Position numbers and translations under genes: made by a program. Below the pieces are notes generated by a model that saw nothing but the letters and a program-made list of their open reading frames with translations, was not told the DNA's origin and searched no databases. A DNA stretch of 64,000 nt, taken from positions 27,193 to 91,192 of the forward strand of contig PGXT01000021.1 of NCBI GenBank assembly GCA_002839285.1, read 5' to 3'. The first letter of the stretch is position 1; every line of letters begins with the position of its first letter. Positions 16,753-26,600 of the stretch are shown one piece after another. This stretch comes from Spirochaetae bacterium HGW-Spirochaetae-5 (GTDB taxonomy: Bacteria; Spirochaetota; UBA4802; UBA5550).

Positions 16753-19314
16753 TTACGCCGAGTTCCGTCCGGCATTAATTATACCGTATGAAGACCGGAT
16801 TATCATATGAGTATATTTTTCAATACTACCGGGATCGGCATTCTCTTCTTTCAGACGGTTAACCATGCACAGGGCATACTGCTGAATTACGCATAACGGT
16901 AAAATCATCTTTTCTCTGAGATCTACGGAGAGGCGGTCCTTGGGATTCCCCTGCATCAGATATTCCATCTCTGAAACCTCAAGGAGGTTGGTGCATGTGC
17001 GGTTATATTCTTCCAGAAGATCTGTCCAGAGTTCACCGTATTCTTTGTCGTTGCGCATAAAAGACGTTATATTAAAGTTTGTTTTTTTCAATACCATCAT
17101 GCTGTTCATAATAAGTGTTCTGAAAAATAGTGAACGCTTAAACAGATCGAGTAGTTCAGCTTTTTTACCTTCTTCCATTGCTTTGTTAAGAGCATGACCC
17201 AGACCGTAGAAGCCGGGTATATTCTGTTTGTTCAGGTTCCAGGATCCTACAAAGGGGATGGCTCTCAAATCTTTCAGGCTGAAATTTTCAAGGTTACCTC
17301 TTTTGTCAGGTCTGCTCCCGATATTCGCCTTTCCAAAGTAGGGGAGAGCGCTGCGGTTAACAAGATAGGGTATAAATTTTTGGTTATTCCGCAGTTTAAG
17401 ATAGGCATCAAAGCTGTCATTGGAAAGGCACTCCATCAGGTCATGGTCTGCCGGTAGAAAATCTGCGTTGTGTCTGCTGTAAAGCCGGTTTTTAAGACTT
17501 GCGCTTATGAGCTGTTCCATGTTGTACCTGGCAGAAATTACTGTTCCGAAATTGGAGCTGATGGTTTGCCCTTGAACTGTTAAATGAATTCTGGTGTTTT
17601 CAATACTCTTTCCGTGGGAGGTGTAGAAACTATGGGTTTTCCCGCCGCCCCGTGCCGCAGGGCCGCCGCGACCGTCAAAGAATGTAAGTTCTATACCGGC
17701 CTCTCTTGATAATGCGGTCAATGCCTCTTTGGCTTTGTATATGGCCCAGTTCGCAGTAAAGTATCCGCCGTCCTTTGTTCCGTCGGAAAATCCGAGCATA
17801 ATGGTCTGGCGGTTATTCCTTCTTTTGAGATGTTCTTTATAATAACAGTTGCTGTATAATCTCTGCATTATTGATGCGGCGTTAGCAAGGTCGGTGATTG
17901 TTTCAAATAAAGGAATTATATCAACAGATATGCTGTTGAAGTCCCATCCTGCAAATGTAAATAACGCCATGAGCTCAAAAATACTATCTTCACTGTCGCA
18001 GTTGCTTATAATATATCTGTTGCACCCCTTTTCGCCGTTAAGGCTCTGGATAGTCCGGATAGTATTTATGCAGCAGAGAGTCTCGTTTGATGAATCTGTT
18101 CCCATGGATAAATACTTCTCCCGGAGATTTCCGCCAAGAAGAAATTCCGCCCTGTCACCTGCAGGGAGAGATTCATATCTTTTATCCTCATTCATGCTTT
18201 GTAAGATGCCGGTCAATACTTCCCGATGAACTGAGTTATTCTGGCGTATATCCAATGAGGCGAAATGATAACGGAAAACAGTGACGGTGTTGATCAGCCG
18301 GTTCGTTTCATATTCATAAATACCGTCATAATTTTCTTTTAGAATATTCCGGATTTCTGTCAAAACCGTAATAAGTTCATCAATAGATATTTCCGGTTCC
18401 TTTTCCGAATAAAGGCTTCTGAATAACTCCATCTCAAGAAACCGCAGTTTTTCGTAGACGATTTTAAAAGTAAGTTTTCTTTTTAATTTCCGGACCTCTT
18501 CATAGTACTTCCTTATTATGGATGACCGGAGCCTGTTGGCAACTTTTAGAGTAATGTCTGATGTTACAAAGGGGTTGCCGTCACGGTCACCGCCGGGCCA
18601 GAATCCCATCTCAAGCAGACCCGGATTTATAAGCTCTCCGCTCTGCCCCGGAATAGTGTTCTGCACTGTTTCCTGAATATTAAGAACTGCCTCGTAAAAG
18701 ACATTTTCAAGATACCAGATAAGGCTTATTGCCTCGTCATAAGGTGTGGGTTTTCTTTTACTGAAAAAGGGTGTAAATGACAGCTGTTTCAGAAGAGTGC
18801 TGATATGTGACAGATTGTTATTTCTGATTGCAAGGTTCAGATCGTTTATAATTCCAAGAATTGTTCCGGGATAAAACTGTGTAGGATGAGCCGTCAGTAC
18901 CACACGGACGCTATTACTGGAAAGAAGATCCATGATCTCATTGGATTTACCCTCTTCGACGGCATTTCCAATAACATTGCTGAGAGAATTTGATCCGCTG
19001 ATATTATTGATTTTTTCAAATGATGCATCTTCAACGGCGTCAAAGAGTACAACTTCTCGCTCTGTATATTTTATGATCTGAAAAAGACCATCAATTATTT
19101 TTTCATCATCGGTTATCCCCGGGAAAAATGAGGAAATTATCTCTTCAGGATTCTCTTCCCGGTCAACTCCCTTTAAAACATGCTCATTGAACTCCAGAAG
19201 GATTCTCCCCGCCCCTTTGTTATCCAGAGGGAGTCCAAGAAAAACACTATTCAGAAATTGAAATTTATTCTGCACAAATTCTATGAAATTCTGTTCTATT
19301 ACATTTTTATTCAT
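16753..19314 (-). CDS. ppc: phosphoenolpyruvate carboxylase, divergent type
   Basis: The 853-residue enzyme makes oxaloacetate from PEP and bicarbonate to refill the TCA cycle. The catalytic VLTAHPTQ (residues about 138-145), GGDRDGNPFVT and the C-terminal GIINAGRNSA are present. The second conserved motif, usually FHGRGG...GRGG, here reads FFDGRGGPAARGGGKTHSFY, so the normal histidine is aspartate. That substitution marks a distinct bacterial subtype as far as I recall. Length is slightly below the usual 880-930. It is monocistronic on the minus strand. Confidence 0.92.
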   Translation of the reverse strand: MNKNVIEQNFIEFVQNKFQFLNSVFLGLPLDNKGAGRILLEFNEHVLKGVDREENPEEIISSFFPGITDDEKIIDGLFQIIKYTEREVVLFDAVEDASFEKINNISGSNSLSNVIGNAVEEGKSNEIMDLLSSNSVRVVLTAHPTQFYPGTILGIINDLNLAIRNNNLSHISTLLKQLSFTPFFSKRKPTPYDEAISLIWYLENVFYEAVLNIQETVQNTIPGQSGELINPGLLEMGFWPGGDRDGNPFVTSDITLKVANRLRSSIIRKYYEEVRKLKRKLTFKIVYEKLRFLEMELFRSLYSEKEPEISIDELITVLTEIRNILKENYDGIYEYETNRLINTVTVFRYHFASLDIRQNNSVHREVLTGILQSMNEDKRYESLPAGDRAEFLLGGNLREKYLSMGTDSSNETLCCINTIRTIQSLNGEKGCNRYIISNCDSEDSIFELMALFTFAGWDFNSISVDIIPLFETITDLANAASIMQRLYSNCYYKEHLKRRNNRQTIMLGFSDGTKDGGYFTANWAIYKAKEALTALSREAGIELTFFDGRGGPAARGGGKTHSFYTSHGKSIENTRIHLTVQGQTISSNFGTVISARYNMEQLISASLKNRLYSRHNADFLPADHDLMECLSNDSFDAYLKLRNNQKFIPYLVNRSALPYFGKANIGSRPDKRGNLENFSLKDLRAIPFVGSWNLNKQNIPGFYGLGHALNKAMEEGKKAELLDLFKRSLFFRTLIMNSMMVLKKTNFNITSFMRNDKEYGELWTDLLEEYNRTCTNLLEVSEMEYLMQGNPKDRLSVDLREKMILPLCVIQQYALCMVNRLKEENADPGSIEKYTHMIIRSSYGIINAGRNSA

Positions 19315-19466
19315 TGTTTTTATCTTTTCAAAAATTTATTTCAGAAAGAGTAGCGAAAAGCAGATTACGGTCAAGCTTTTTGTGTTAATATTATTCATTA
19401 TAAATGTAACTGCCCGTTTTTTTGAGGCAATATGGATACTCATATCTTCCAGGCCTTAATGATATT

Positions 19467-19535
19467 GGGGCAACACCCGGTATTATATTTTCAGCCCGGA
19501 GCGCTGTGCCTGAAAAAAAATTGCTCCCTATATGT
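19467..19535 (-). repeat. relic of nested-palindrome repeat
   Basis: GGGGCAACACCCGG followed by GGAGCGCTGTGCCTGAAAA and TTGCT resembles the right half of the repeats at 44802-44970 and 47345-47507 (AGCGCTGTGCC, then A-rich, then CTGCT). The left half is lost. It occupies the gap between ppc and the tRNA genes, with nothing else recognisable there. Confidence 0.45.
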
Positions 19536-19650
19536 CTCATATGGAGTTTTATCTGCCATTAAACCGTAAAATTTCATGCCGAAGTGATAAAAAAAAATAA
19601 ATTCAATTTTTTTATTTGACACAGAACCTAATTTAAATAGATTTGCTCTC

Positions 19651-19734
19651 GGAGAGTTGTTCGAGTGGTCTAAGGAGACGGTCTTGAAAACCGTTGGGTT
19701 AATAGCCCCGAGGGTTCGAATCCCTCACTCTCCG
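19651..19734 (+). tRNA. tRNA-Ser (anticodon UGA)
   Basis: A cloverleaf with a long variable arm is visible. The acceptor stem GGAGAGT pairs with ACTCTCC and the discriminator is G. The anticodon loop CTTGAAA (19683-19689) gives anticodon TGA, reading UCA-type serine codons. The T arm is GGGTTCGAATCCC. CCA is not encoded. Confidence 0.95.
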
Positions 19735-19773
19735 AATTTTTTTCCCGTAAAAAAAGAAAAAGATGCCGGATCA

Positions 19774-19859
19774 GGAGAGGTGCCCGAGTGGCCGAAGGGG
19801 GTTGACTGCTAATCAATTGTATCGTTTAGGTACCGGGGGTTCGAATCCCCCCTTCTCCG
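19774..19859 (+). tRNA. tRNA-Ser (anticodon GCU)
   Basis: The acceptor stem GGAGAGG pairs with CTTCTCC with one wobble. The anticodon loop CTGCTAA gives GCT, reading AGC/AGU serine codons. A long variable arm and the T arm GGGGTTCGAATCCCC confirm a class II serine tRNA. It follows the other serine tRNA by 39 bases and the two are probably co-transcribed. Confidence 0.95.
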
Positions 19860-19876
19860 GATTAGCAAAATAAAAT

Positions 19877-20296
19877 ATGAACTTCGAAAATACTAAAACA
19901 AAAACAGCAGCAGTAAAGAATTACCTTCAGAAAATCTATACCAGCCATATAAAAACTTTTGATCCTCTGCTTCTGTCATATTTCCCATTTATCGGCTGGT
20001 TTATACCGATGACGATGAAAAAAGATGATGAGTTTTATATGTATCATGCTAAGCAGGGATTTATTCTGGCTCTGTTTTTTACAGGTGTCTGTACTTTCTT
20101 ATATTTTTTCCTTTATTTCATTTCTGTCCGTGCTGATATTTTCAAATTTATCATTGTAATGATTATTTATATTCTTTATATTATTTATGTTTCCTTTGCT
20201 GCATTGGGCACAAGGATGATATTAAAGGGTGAAAAGGGTGAGCTTCCCTTTATCGGCAGATACATCTCTGTATATACTTCTAAACTGAATATATAA
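19877..20296 (+). CDS. DUF4870/Tic20-like small membrane protein
   Basis: The 139-residue protein has three membrane helices. The pattern SYFPFIGWFIPMTMKKDDEFYMYHAKQG near residue 37 is typical of the DUF4870/Tic20-like small membrane proteins, in which the HAKQG stretch is the most conserved. Its function is unknown. It is inserted between serine and arginine tRNA genes, with 17 bases to the upstream tRNA and 6 to the downstream one, so it is probably in the same transcript. Confidence 0.65.
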   Translation: MNFENTKTKTAAVKNYLQKIYTSHIKTFDPLLLSYFPFIGWFIPMTMKKDDEFYMYHAKQGFILALFFTGVCTFLYFFLYFISVRADIFKFIIVMIIYILYIIYVSFAALGTRMILKGEKGELPFIGRYISVYTSKLNI

Positions 20297-20302
20297 AAAA
20301 TC

Positions 20303-20376
20303 GCGTCTGTGGCTCAGCTGGATAGAGTAGCGGACTACGAATCCGTTGGTCGGGGGTTCGAATCCCTCCAGACGCA
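20303..20376 (+). tRNA. tRNA-Arg (anticodon ACG)
   Basis: The acceptor stem GCGTCTG pairs with CAGACGC with discriminator A. The anticodon loop CTACGAA gives ACG, read as ICG after tadA editing for CGN arginine codons. D and T arms are standard (T arm GGGTTCGAATCCC). A terminator follows at 20381. Confidence 0.95.
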
Positions 20377-20380
20377 CATT

Positions 20381-20408
20381 AAAGCCCTGATTATATCGGG
20401 GCTTTTTT
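20381..20408 (+). terminator. intrinsic terminator after tRNA-Arg
   Basis: AAAGCCCTGA and TCGGGGCTTT form a 10-bp stem (one wobble) around a 5-base loop, ending in six T. It closes the tRNA transcription unit. Confidence 0.9.
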
Positions 20409-20499
20409 AATGGGCAGATTCCTTCAAGTACTTGATTTTGCAGGGTTTGCAAGAACTTTAAATAAAATGAATATCTCTGACAATGGAACGGTAAATAAT

Positions 20500-21447
20500 T
20501 TATTTTCCATGATTTGAATCATATTTGCTGAATATGTTTTTCATCATGGGGTCAGTAACTGCAGAGAGAACAATCTTCTTCTCCATTTCATCAATAAAAA
20601 TATGCTCACCGTCAAAATACTCCACAGCCTTTACTGGATCGGACATCTCTTTCACCATGCTCACAATTAATGATATTCTTGACATATCCCTGCTGTTGAA
20701 TGGAAGACTCCTCTCTTTTTCATAGTCGGTGGTCTCCCTGTATTTGCGTATCATGTCATTAAGCCTGCTGAAGAGATTTATATCCTTCTTGTATTTCTCA
20801 AAAAATTCTGCCGATACCTGCTGGGTTGATTCACTCTCTGACATTAACAGTAGAATATATTTGAAAAGATGGTAATTGCGGGATATTACTCCCCTGAGCA
20901 CATCTTCGGGGAGTTTCAAAAAATAATTTATTAATTCCGTAACGTTCCTTACTTGTAAAAAATATTTGTCAAGCAGTGGAACATCAAATCTTGAAAGTAT
21001 TACAAACAGCAGGAGTTTATCGTTCTGAATATATTTTGATTTCAATGTCAACTCAAACAGCCTCTCCCTGCTTATAAAGAAGAGTACTTCATCCATAATA
21101 TTTTCTGCAGTATTATCATGCAGATTGCAGTAGACAAATGTGAAAATTATAAACCTTTCAAGAATCCCGATCGTGAACCGTTCCGAATTCATGTATTCCT
21201 GAATATTTTTCATATCTCTGAAAAGAATGAGAAAATAGAAAAACTGCTGGGACAGATCATAGTCATCGACATTTATTACTTTTTCAGTAAGCGTGATAAA
21301 TTCATCCAGGCTCATCCTTTCGAATAAAGGTCTCACCCTGTTAAGACAGGGAAATGAGGAATCATTCATCATCGCTTCCACATAGAACAGCTGGAATTTG
21401 CTGAATCCTGCTTCTGTAAAAATGTCGTTTGTGTGTTCATCGGCCAT
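20500..21447 (-). CDS. hypothetical cytoplasmic protein
   Basis: The 315-residue protein has no signal peptide or membrane segment and is predicted mostly alpha helical, with many Leu, Phe, Glu and Ser residues in a pattern that resembles helical repeats. I recognise no family. It begins MADEHTNDIFTEAGFSKFQ. It is a single gene with converging tRNA transcription downstream. Confidence 0.6.
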   Translation of the reverse strand: MADEHTNDIFTEAGFSKFQLFYVEAMMNDSSFPCLNRVRPLFERMSLDEFITLTEKVINVDDYDLSQQFFYFLILFRDMKNIQEYMNSERFTIGILERFIIFTFVYCNLHDNTAENIMDEVLFFISRERLFELTLKSKYIQNDKLLLFVILSRFDVPLLDKYFLQVRNVTELINYFLKLPEDVLRGVISRNYHLFKYILLLMSESESTQQVSAEFFEKYKKDINLFSRLNDMIRKYRETTDYEKERSLPFNSRDMSRISLIVSMVKEMSDPVKAVEYFDGEHIFIDEMEKKIVLSAVTDPMMKNIFSKYDSNHGK

Positions 21448-21836
21448 TATTTTAACCGGGTGATGTCATATTTTTTACTTATACTAAAATACAAAATTAA
21501 AATAGCAAGACATCTGCTGACAGGACAGATTTTGACTATAAAAAAGTGCGATTTTATATGTTTTTTTTACGATTTTTATAAAAAGTTTGTTTTTTACTAT
21601 TCCCGGACATAACTGAATGCAGATAGCTCTCTCAAATACGGGCAGTAGTTTACTTTCGGGATTATGGCGTCACGAGCATGTGTATCTAAAATAATGATCT
21701 GCTGCCTCTAATCTTTTATTAATAAAATAAAATTAAAGCTCAACATTTATTCTTCCGATACTTTTAGTGTCATTATTGATTCTGTTATACGATTGTATTC
21801 TGGAATATTTTAATAAAATTAAAAAAAGGAGTATTT
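21448..21836. other. gene-free stretch upstream of basic protein
   Basis: The 389 bases between the two divergent genes are A+T rich and hold no convincing gene or strong palindrome. AAAAAAAGGAG before 21837 is the ribosome site of the next gene. Promoters for both genes should lie here, but none is clear-cut. Confidence 0.5.
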
Positions 21837-22040
21837 ATGGCAACTGCTAAACAACTTGAGAACATCATCAAAAGAAAGACTTTGAAAGTAGCGAAGTGTC
21901 AGAAAGAGATTAAAGCTGAAACTTCAGCAATTGCAAAACTTAAAGGTGAGTTAGTGATTGCAAAGAAAAAAGAAGCTGAAGTAAAAGCTAAGGCAAAAAC
22001 CAAAGCTAAACCCAAAGCAAAAGCTAAGCCTAAGAAATAA
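21837..22040 (+). CDS. small Lys/Ala-rich basic protein (histone H1-like tail)
   Basis: The 67-residue protein has an N-terminal helical part (residues 1-45, likely a short coiled coil) and a C-terminal tail of repeated KAKAK/KAKPK units. Such tails bind nucleic acid without sequence preference, as in bacterial histone H1-like proteins, so a nucleoid or RNA-binding role is plausible. AAGGAG with good spacing precedes the ATG and a strong terminator follows, so it is an independent gene. No exact family is assigned. Confidence 0.7.
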   Translation: MATAKQLENIIKRKTLKVAKCQKEIKAETSAIAKLKGELVIAKKKEAEVKAKAKTKAKPKAKAKPKK

Positions 22041-22060
22041 TCTTAAGGATCTTAGATTAA

Positions 22061-22088
22061 AAAAAAGAGGGGATTGCCCCTCTTTTTT
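22061..22088 (+). terminator. intrinsic terminator
   Basis: AAAAAAGAGGGG and CCCCTCTTTTTT form a perfect 12-bp stem around ATTG. The stem ends in a T run and closes the small basic protein gene. Confidence 0.93.
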
Positions 22089-22529
22089 GCTTCAGAGTAA
22101 TCTTCACTTAATCTTTTCAATGCAGCATTAATTCACAATCAGGAACTTCGGATAAACCGCAATATATTATACGTTCGATCATTATTAATAACCAGTATTT
22201 ATTACTTTAATTTTCTAAGGTAAATAAAGCTCTATAATTCCTGTGTTTTACACGAAAAGTAAGATTCAGGAATAACTACTGATAAATAACAGAAATTAAG
22301 TTTATCCCGAAAAATTATTATTACTCTATATTGATATACTTCCGATAATTAAAATAAGAAAAACTGTATAATAGATGAATCAGTGTATATTAAATTGATT
22401 ATGCTGAAAATGAAATTATATGGAGTTACTCTTTTTCACAGACAACGGGATAAGATTTAAAGACTATAAAGCTGGCATATAGTTTATAGGATAGCGGGCT
22501 TTTTTTATTGCAGAGATTGTGAGGCATTA
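22089..22529. other. gene-free stretch upstream of HD-GYP gene
   Basis: About 440 bases without a convincing gene. The end carries a weak stem (GCTGGC ... GCGGGC) followed by seven T at about 22495-22506, just before the GTGAGG ribosome site of the 22530 ATG. It may be a leader or attenuator-like structure, but the pairing is poor. Confidence 0.35.
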
Positions 22530-22575
22530 ATGTATCCTAATATAAGCTACATAGTTAATTACTCATCGGAACAGT

Positions 22576-23496
22576 TTGAATATATCTCTTCTATCTACTC
22601 TTAATTATTCCAGAGAGGAACTTGAAAACAGGAATTTCAGTGATTTTCATTTCAGTTCTGATAGTGAAAATATAAAGAGCCTGTTCGAATATCTCAGTTT
22701 TACGGACAGGAAAATTGTCAGGGGTTCATTTTTAAGAAAGGACGGAACATTAATCCCGATAAAAACCAAATATACTAAAATAATATACCAGGGTAAATCT
22801 GCTATACTTTCATTATCAGATGATGTCTCAATCGGATTCAGCAAAGAGCAGATAGAAATAGAACACCTTCAGTCCCTTCGTGAGAAACTCGGCGGTGTGG
22901 TCCAGACAATAGCAAGCGCAGTTATTGCCCGTGATTCATACACTGCGGGACATCAGCAGAGAGTAAGTGATCTTGCAAGAAAAATCGCCTCCCGCATGGG
23001 TCTCTCTCCTCACGTGATTGAAGGAATCCGTGTAGCTGCTTCACTGCACGATATAGGAAAGATAACCATCCCCTCTGATATACTGAATAAATCATTCAGC
23101 CTTCTTGAAATGGAGTTTGAACTGATAAAGCATCATACCAATGTGGGGTTCCAGATTCTATCCTCTATAGATTTCCCGTGGCCTGTAGCTGCAATCGTTT
23201 ATCAGCACCATGAGTTTATTGACGGTTCGGGATATCCTCTGGGGCTTGAAGGATACATGATGCTTACTGAATCAAAAATAGTCTGCGTTGCTGATGTTGT
23301 TGAGGCAATGTCAACCCATCGGCCATACAGACCGGCATTGGGAGTAGAAACTGCCATGGGTGAGATAAACAGGTTCAGGGGAGTACGATTTGACCCTGAT
23401 GTAGTGGATGCCTGCAATGATTTATACAACAATGGTGAGATCAATTTCAATCAATTCAACTCCGCAAAGCAGAATGGGGAGTGCCGGTATTTCTGA
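22576..23496 (+). CDS. HD-GYP domain protein with PAS domain, 5' end frameshifted
   Basis: The C-terminal part is an HD-GYP c-di-GMP phosphodiesterase-type domain: HQQRVSDLA, then SLHDIGK (HD), HHTNVGFQIL, YQHHEFIDGSGYP (GYP) and CVADVVEAMSTHRPYRP. The N-terminal part (NYSREEL...) is a PAS domain lacking its first strands. This frame has only a TTG start with no ribosome site. In another frame an ATG at 22530 with GTGAGG upstream encodes MYPNISYIVNYSSEQFEYI, which supplies the missing PAS start, so a one-base-type shift near 22590 splits the gene. The role is c-di-GMP turnover if the product is made. Confidence 0.8.
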   Translation: MNISLLSTLNYSREELENRNFSDFHFSSDSENIKSLFEYLSFTDRKIVRGSFLRKDGTLIPIKTKYTKIIYQGKSAILSLSDDVSIGFSKEQIEIEHLQSLREKLGGVVQTIASAVIARDSYTAGHQQRVSDLARKIASRMGLSPHVIEGIRVAASLHDIGKITIPSDILNKSFSLLEMEFELIKHHTNVGFQILSSIDFPWPVAAIVYQHHEFIDGSGYPLGLEGYMMLTESKIVCVADVVEAMSTHRPYRPALGVETAMGEINRFRGVRFDPDVVDACNDLYNNGEINFNQFNSAKQNGECRYF

Positions 23497-23612
23497 TATT
23501 TTTAAGTTATTCCGGTTAAACTTTATACTGATGCTCGATAAAGAGAGCAGCTTCCTTGAAACAAAAATTCCCCGTAAGCTGTTCTCTATTTTTCTGCCGT
23601 TTATTAACCTGC

Positions 23613-26600
23613 TTAGTAAACATCAAACACCAGAAGGCATAGATCATCATTAAATTTATCACTTTTACAGAAAGATTTCAATTCATCAATGAGTTTATTA
23701 GAAAAGATATCGGGCTCGAGATCTGCGTTTCTACTGATAAAGTTTTTAAACCGGTCTTCTTCAAAGAGTACATTGTCGGGATCGGCACATTCTGTAATTC
23801 CGTCTGTATAGAAAAATACCCTATCACCTTTAGTAAGCTGGATCTGTTCTTCGACTAACTGCAGATCGGTAAACCAGCCTAATGGTCTCCCTTTTGCATT
23901 AAGTTCAAAAAATTCACCTGTACTTTTTCTATAAACTATCGGAGATAAATGTCCGGCATTTGAATACCTTAATATATTCGTCTCTCTGTCTATAAGACAG
24001 AAAAAAGTGGTCATATAATTTGAGTTAACCGTGGAGTTGCATAACATATCGTTAAGCTGATACAGAACGTGGGTGCATGAATTTTTAATATAGATACTGT
24101 CAAAAGCCATTTTTGCAATCATCGATATAAATGCGGAAACAAGTCCGTGTCCTGAAACATCGGCAATAAATATCTCTATAAAATTTCCGTTTGTTTTGAA
24201 ATCATAAAAATCTCCTCCCACTTCATCCATGGGGATATAAGTCGGGTGAAATTTATAACCGGAAATGTCAGGGATGTTCTGCGGGAGAAGCCTGTGCTGA
24301 ATAAGACGGGCGATTTTCAGGTCCTCTTCAATTTCATGGTTCCGTTTTTCTATTGCAATCTCATAACCGCGTGTTTTTAAAAGCATTTTTATGCGTGTTA
24401 AAAGTTCTTTTGAGTTAAAGGGTTTTGTCAGATAATCATCAGCGCCATATTCTATCCCCTCGATCTTACTGGAGATTTCAGATTTAGCTGTTAAAAGAAT
24501 CACTGGTGTCCTCATGAGACGAGGATCCCCCTTGATTTTTTTTGTCATCTCATAACCGTTCATTACAGGCATCATAACGTCAGATACTATCAGGTCCGGT
24601 TTCAGTTCTTCAGCTGTATTAAATCCCTCTTCGCCATTACCAGCAATATGAACATTGTAATATTTTTTCAAAAGGAATTTAAGAAAGCTCTGCATATCGG
24701 GATTATCTTCTACTATTAGTATATTGATATTTGAATTATGATTTTCATGATCATTCAGTTCATCACTCTCTTTTATGCTTTTCAGTTCATTCATCTCCCT
24801 CATGCCTAAAAAGCGGTGATCGTTTACTGATTCTTCAAGTTTTATACTTTCAATAAATTTAACATTGTCATTGTTTTCCAGGTGTTCTTTTCCTTTCGGA
24901 ATGGACACCGTAAACACAGTACCGTGATTTGCCGGAGATGTATCGATGAATCTGCTTTTTACAGAAATTGTACCGTTGTGCAGTTCGATGAATTCTTTAA
25001 CCAGTGCAAGACCAATACCTGTTCCTTCATATTTTCTGGTAGAACCTGCATCAACCTGAGAGAACCGGTCAAATACCGAGTCGAGTTTATCTTCCGGTAT
25101 GCCTATACCGGAATCTTCAAATTCAATGCAGCAGTTCTTTTCATCATTCCGCACTGTAACTGTTATAAATCCCCCTTTATCAGTAAACTTGAGCGCGTTT
25201 GAAAAAAGATTCATAACAATTTTATCCAGCTTTTCAATGTCTATGAAAAGCATCGCTGAACTGCTGAGTGAAATAAAATTCATTGTTATTCCCTTCGATT
25301 CAGCAGCTGAATGTACTGAGGATATATAATTTCTGATAAATATAACAAGGTCTACTTCCTGAACTTTCAGGTCCATTCTGCCGGCTTCAATTTTTGAAAA
25401 ATCCAGGAGGTTGTTAATCAGTTTTAAAAGCCTTATGGCATTTCTCTGAAGATTTTCAAAAAATCTTTTATCTAATTTATCATCATAATCACCCTGCAAA
25501 ACTGATTCAACCGGTGAAAGTATAAGTGTAAGAGGTGTGCGTATTTCATGAGAGATGTTTGCAAAAAAACTCGATTTCAGTTTATCAAGTTCTTTCAGAT
25601 TTTCATTTGCTCTATTAAGTTCACGTGTGCGTTCATTAACTTTCCTCTCCAGTTGTTCTGTGGCATTTTTCTGGATTTCAATAGTGCGGAGTTGAGCTTC
25701 TTCATTCTCTTTTTTCAGGATATTATCCCCCAGAGCAAATGATAGAAGTATAACTTCAGCGGCAGAACCGAACTGCACGCCGTATTGAGTCAGCAGAGTT
25801 GTAGGAAGATAACCCGCATATTGCAGGCCAAGTAGCGAACAACCGATCAGGAAAAAAGTCCATGCTATCAGGAAAAATTTAGCAGTTCGGTTTCCTTTTA
25901 ATGCGCTGAAAATACCCACAATAAAATAATCAAATGCAGCTACGATAGTTGTAACAGCTGAGAGTCTTGTCGCGATGGAATAATCTCCGAAAATAGAATA
26001 AATCATACCTGCAAAACAGAATATCATCATGGATAAAACCATTTTATCAGAATTAGGAGCCAGTTTCCTTAAGTCTAAAAATGATCTTATAAACTGAGCT
26101 ATTGTAAATATACCTAGAAATACGGAAAACGGCATACTCTTCTTGAACAACGAGCTACTAGCAGGCCAAAGATACTGAAATGCAAGACCGTTTAAAGTGA
26201 GCGTGAATAATATGAAAGACATTATATAAATTATATAATAGAGATAGTTTATATCACGCACTGAAAAGTAAACGAAAAGGTTATACAACATCATAACCAG
26301 CAGAATTCCATAATATATCCCTAAAATAATATATTCTACAATTGCCTTCTCTGTAAACACCTTAGGGCTCTGAAGTGTAATCGGGAACTTTAAAGAACTT
26401 GATGATCTGATTTTTATGAAGAAAATATTTTCACCACTTTTCAAACTTACATTAAAGATAAAATTTCTATGCTTAAGATATCTTTGGTTAAAATTATACT
26501 GGTAACCCGCGGTCTGTTTGCTGTACTGATTATTATTACCGGGGATATAAAGCTCTATATCGTCAAGATGAGGGTAACCTATTTCGAGATACATGTCTTT

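Noticed and set aside
20222..20452. Minus-strand frame containing LEGFEPPTNGFVV
   Set aside because: It is the antisense of tRNA-Arg. This peptide is a well-known false translation of tRNA genes.
22490..22510. Riboswitch or attenuator before the HD-GYP gene
   Set aside because: Only a weak stem followed by a T run is seen, with no conserved aptamer core.
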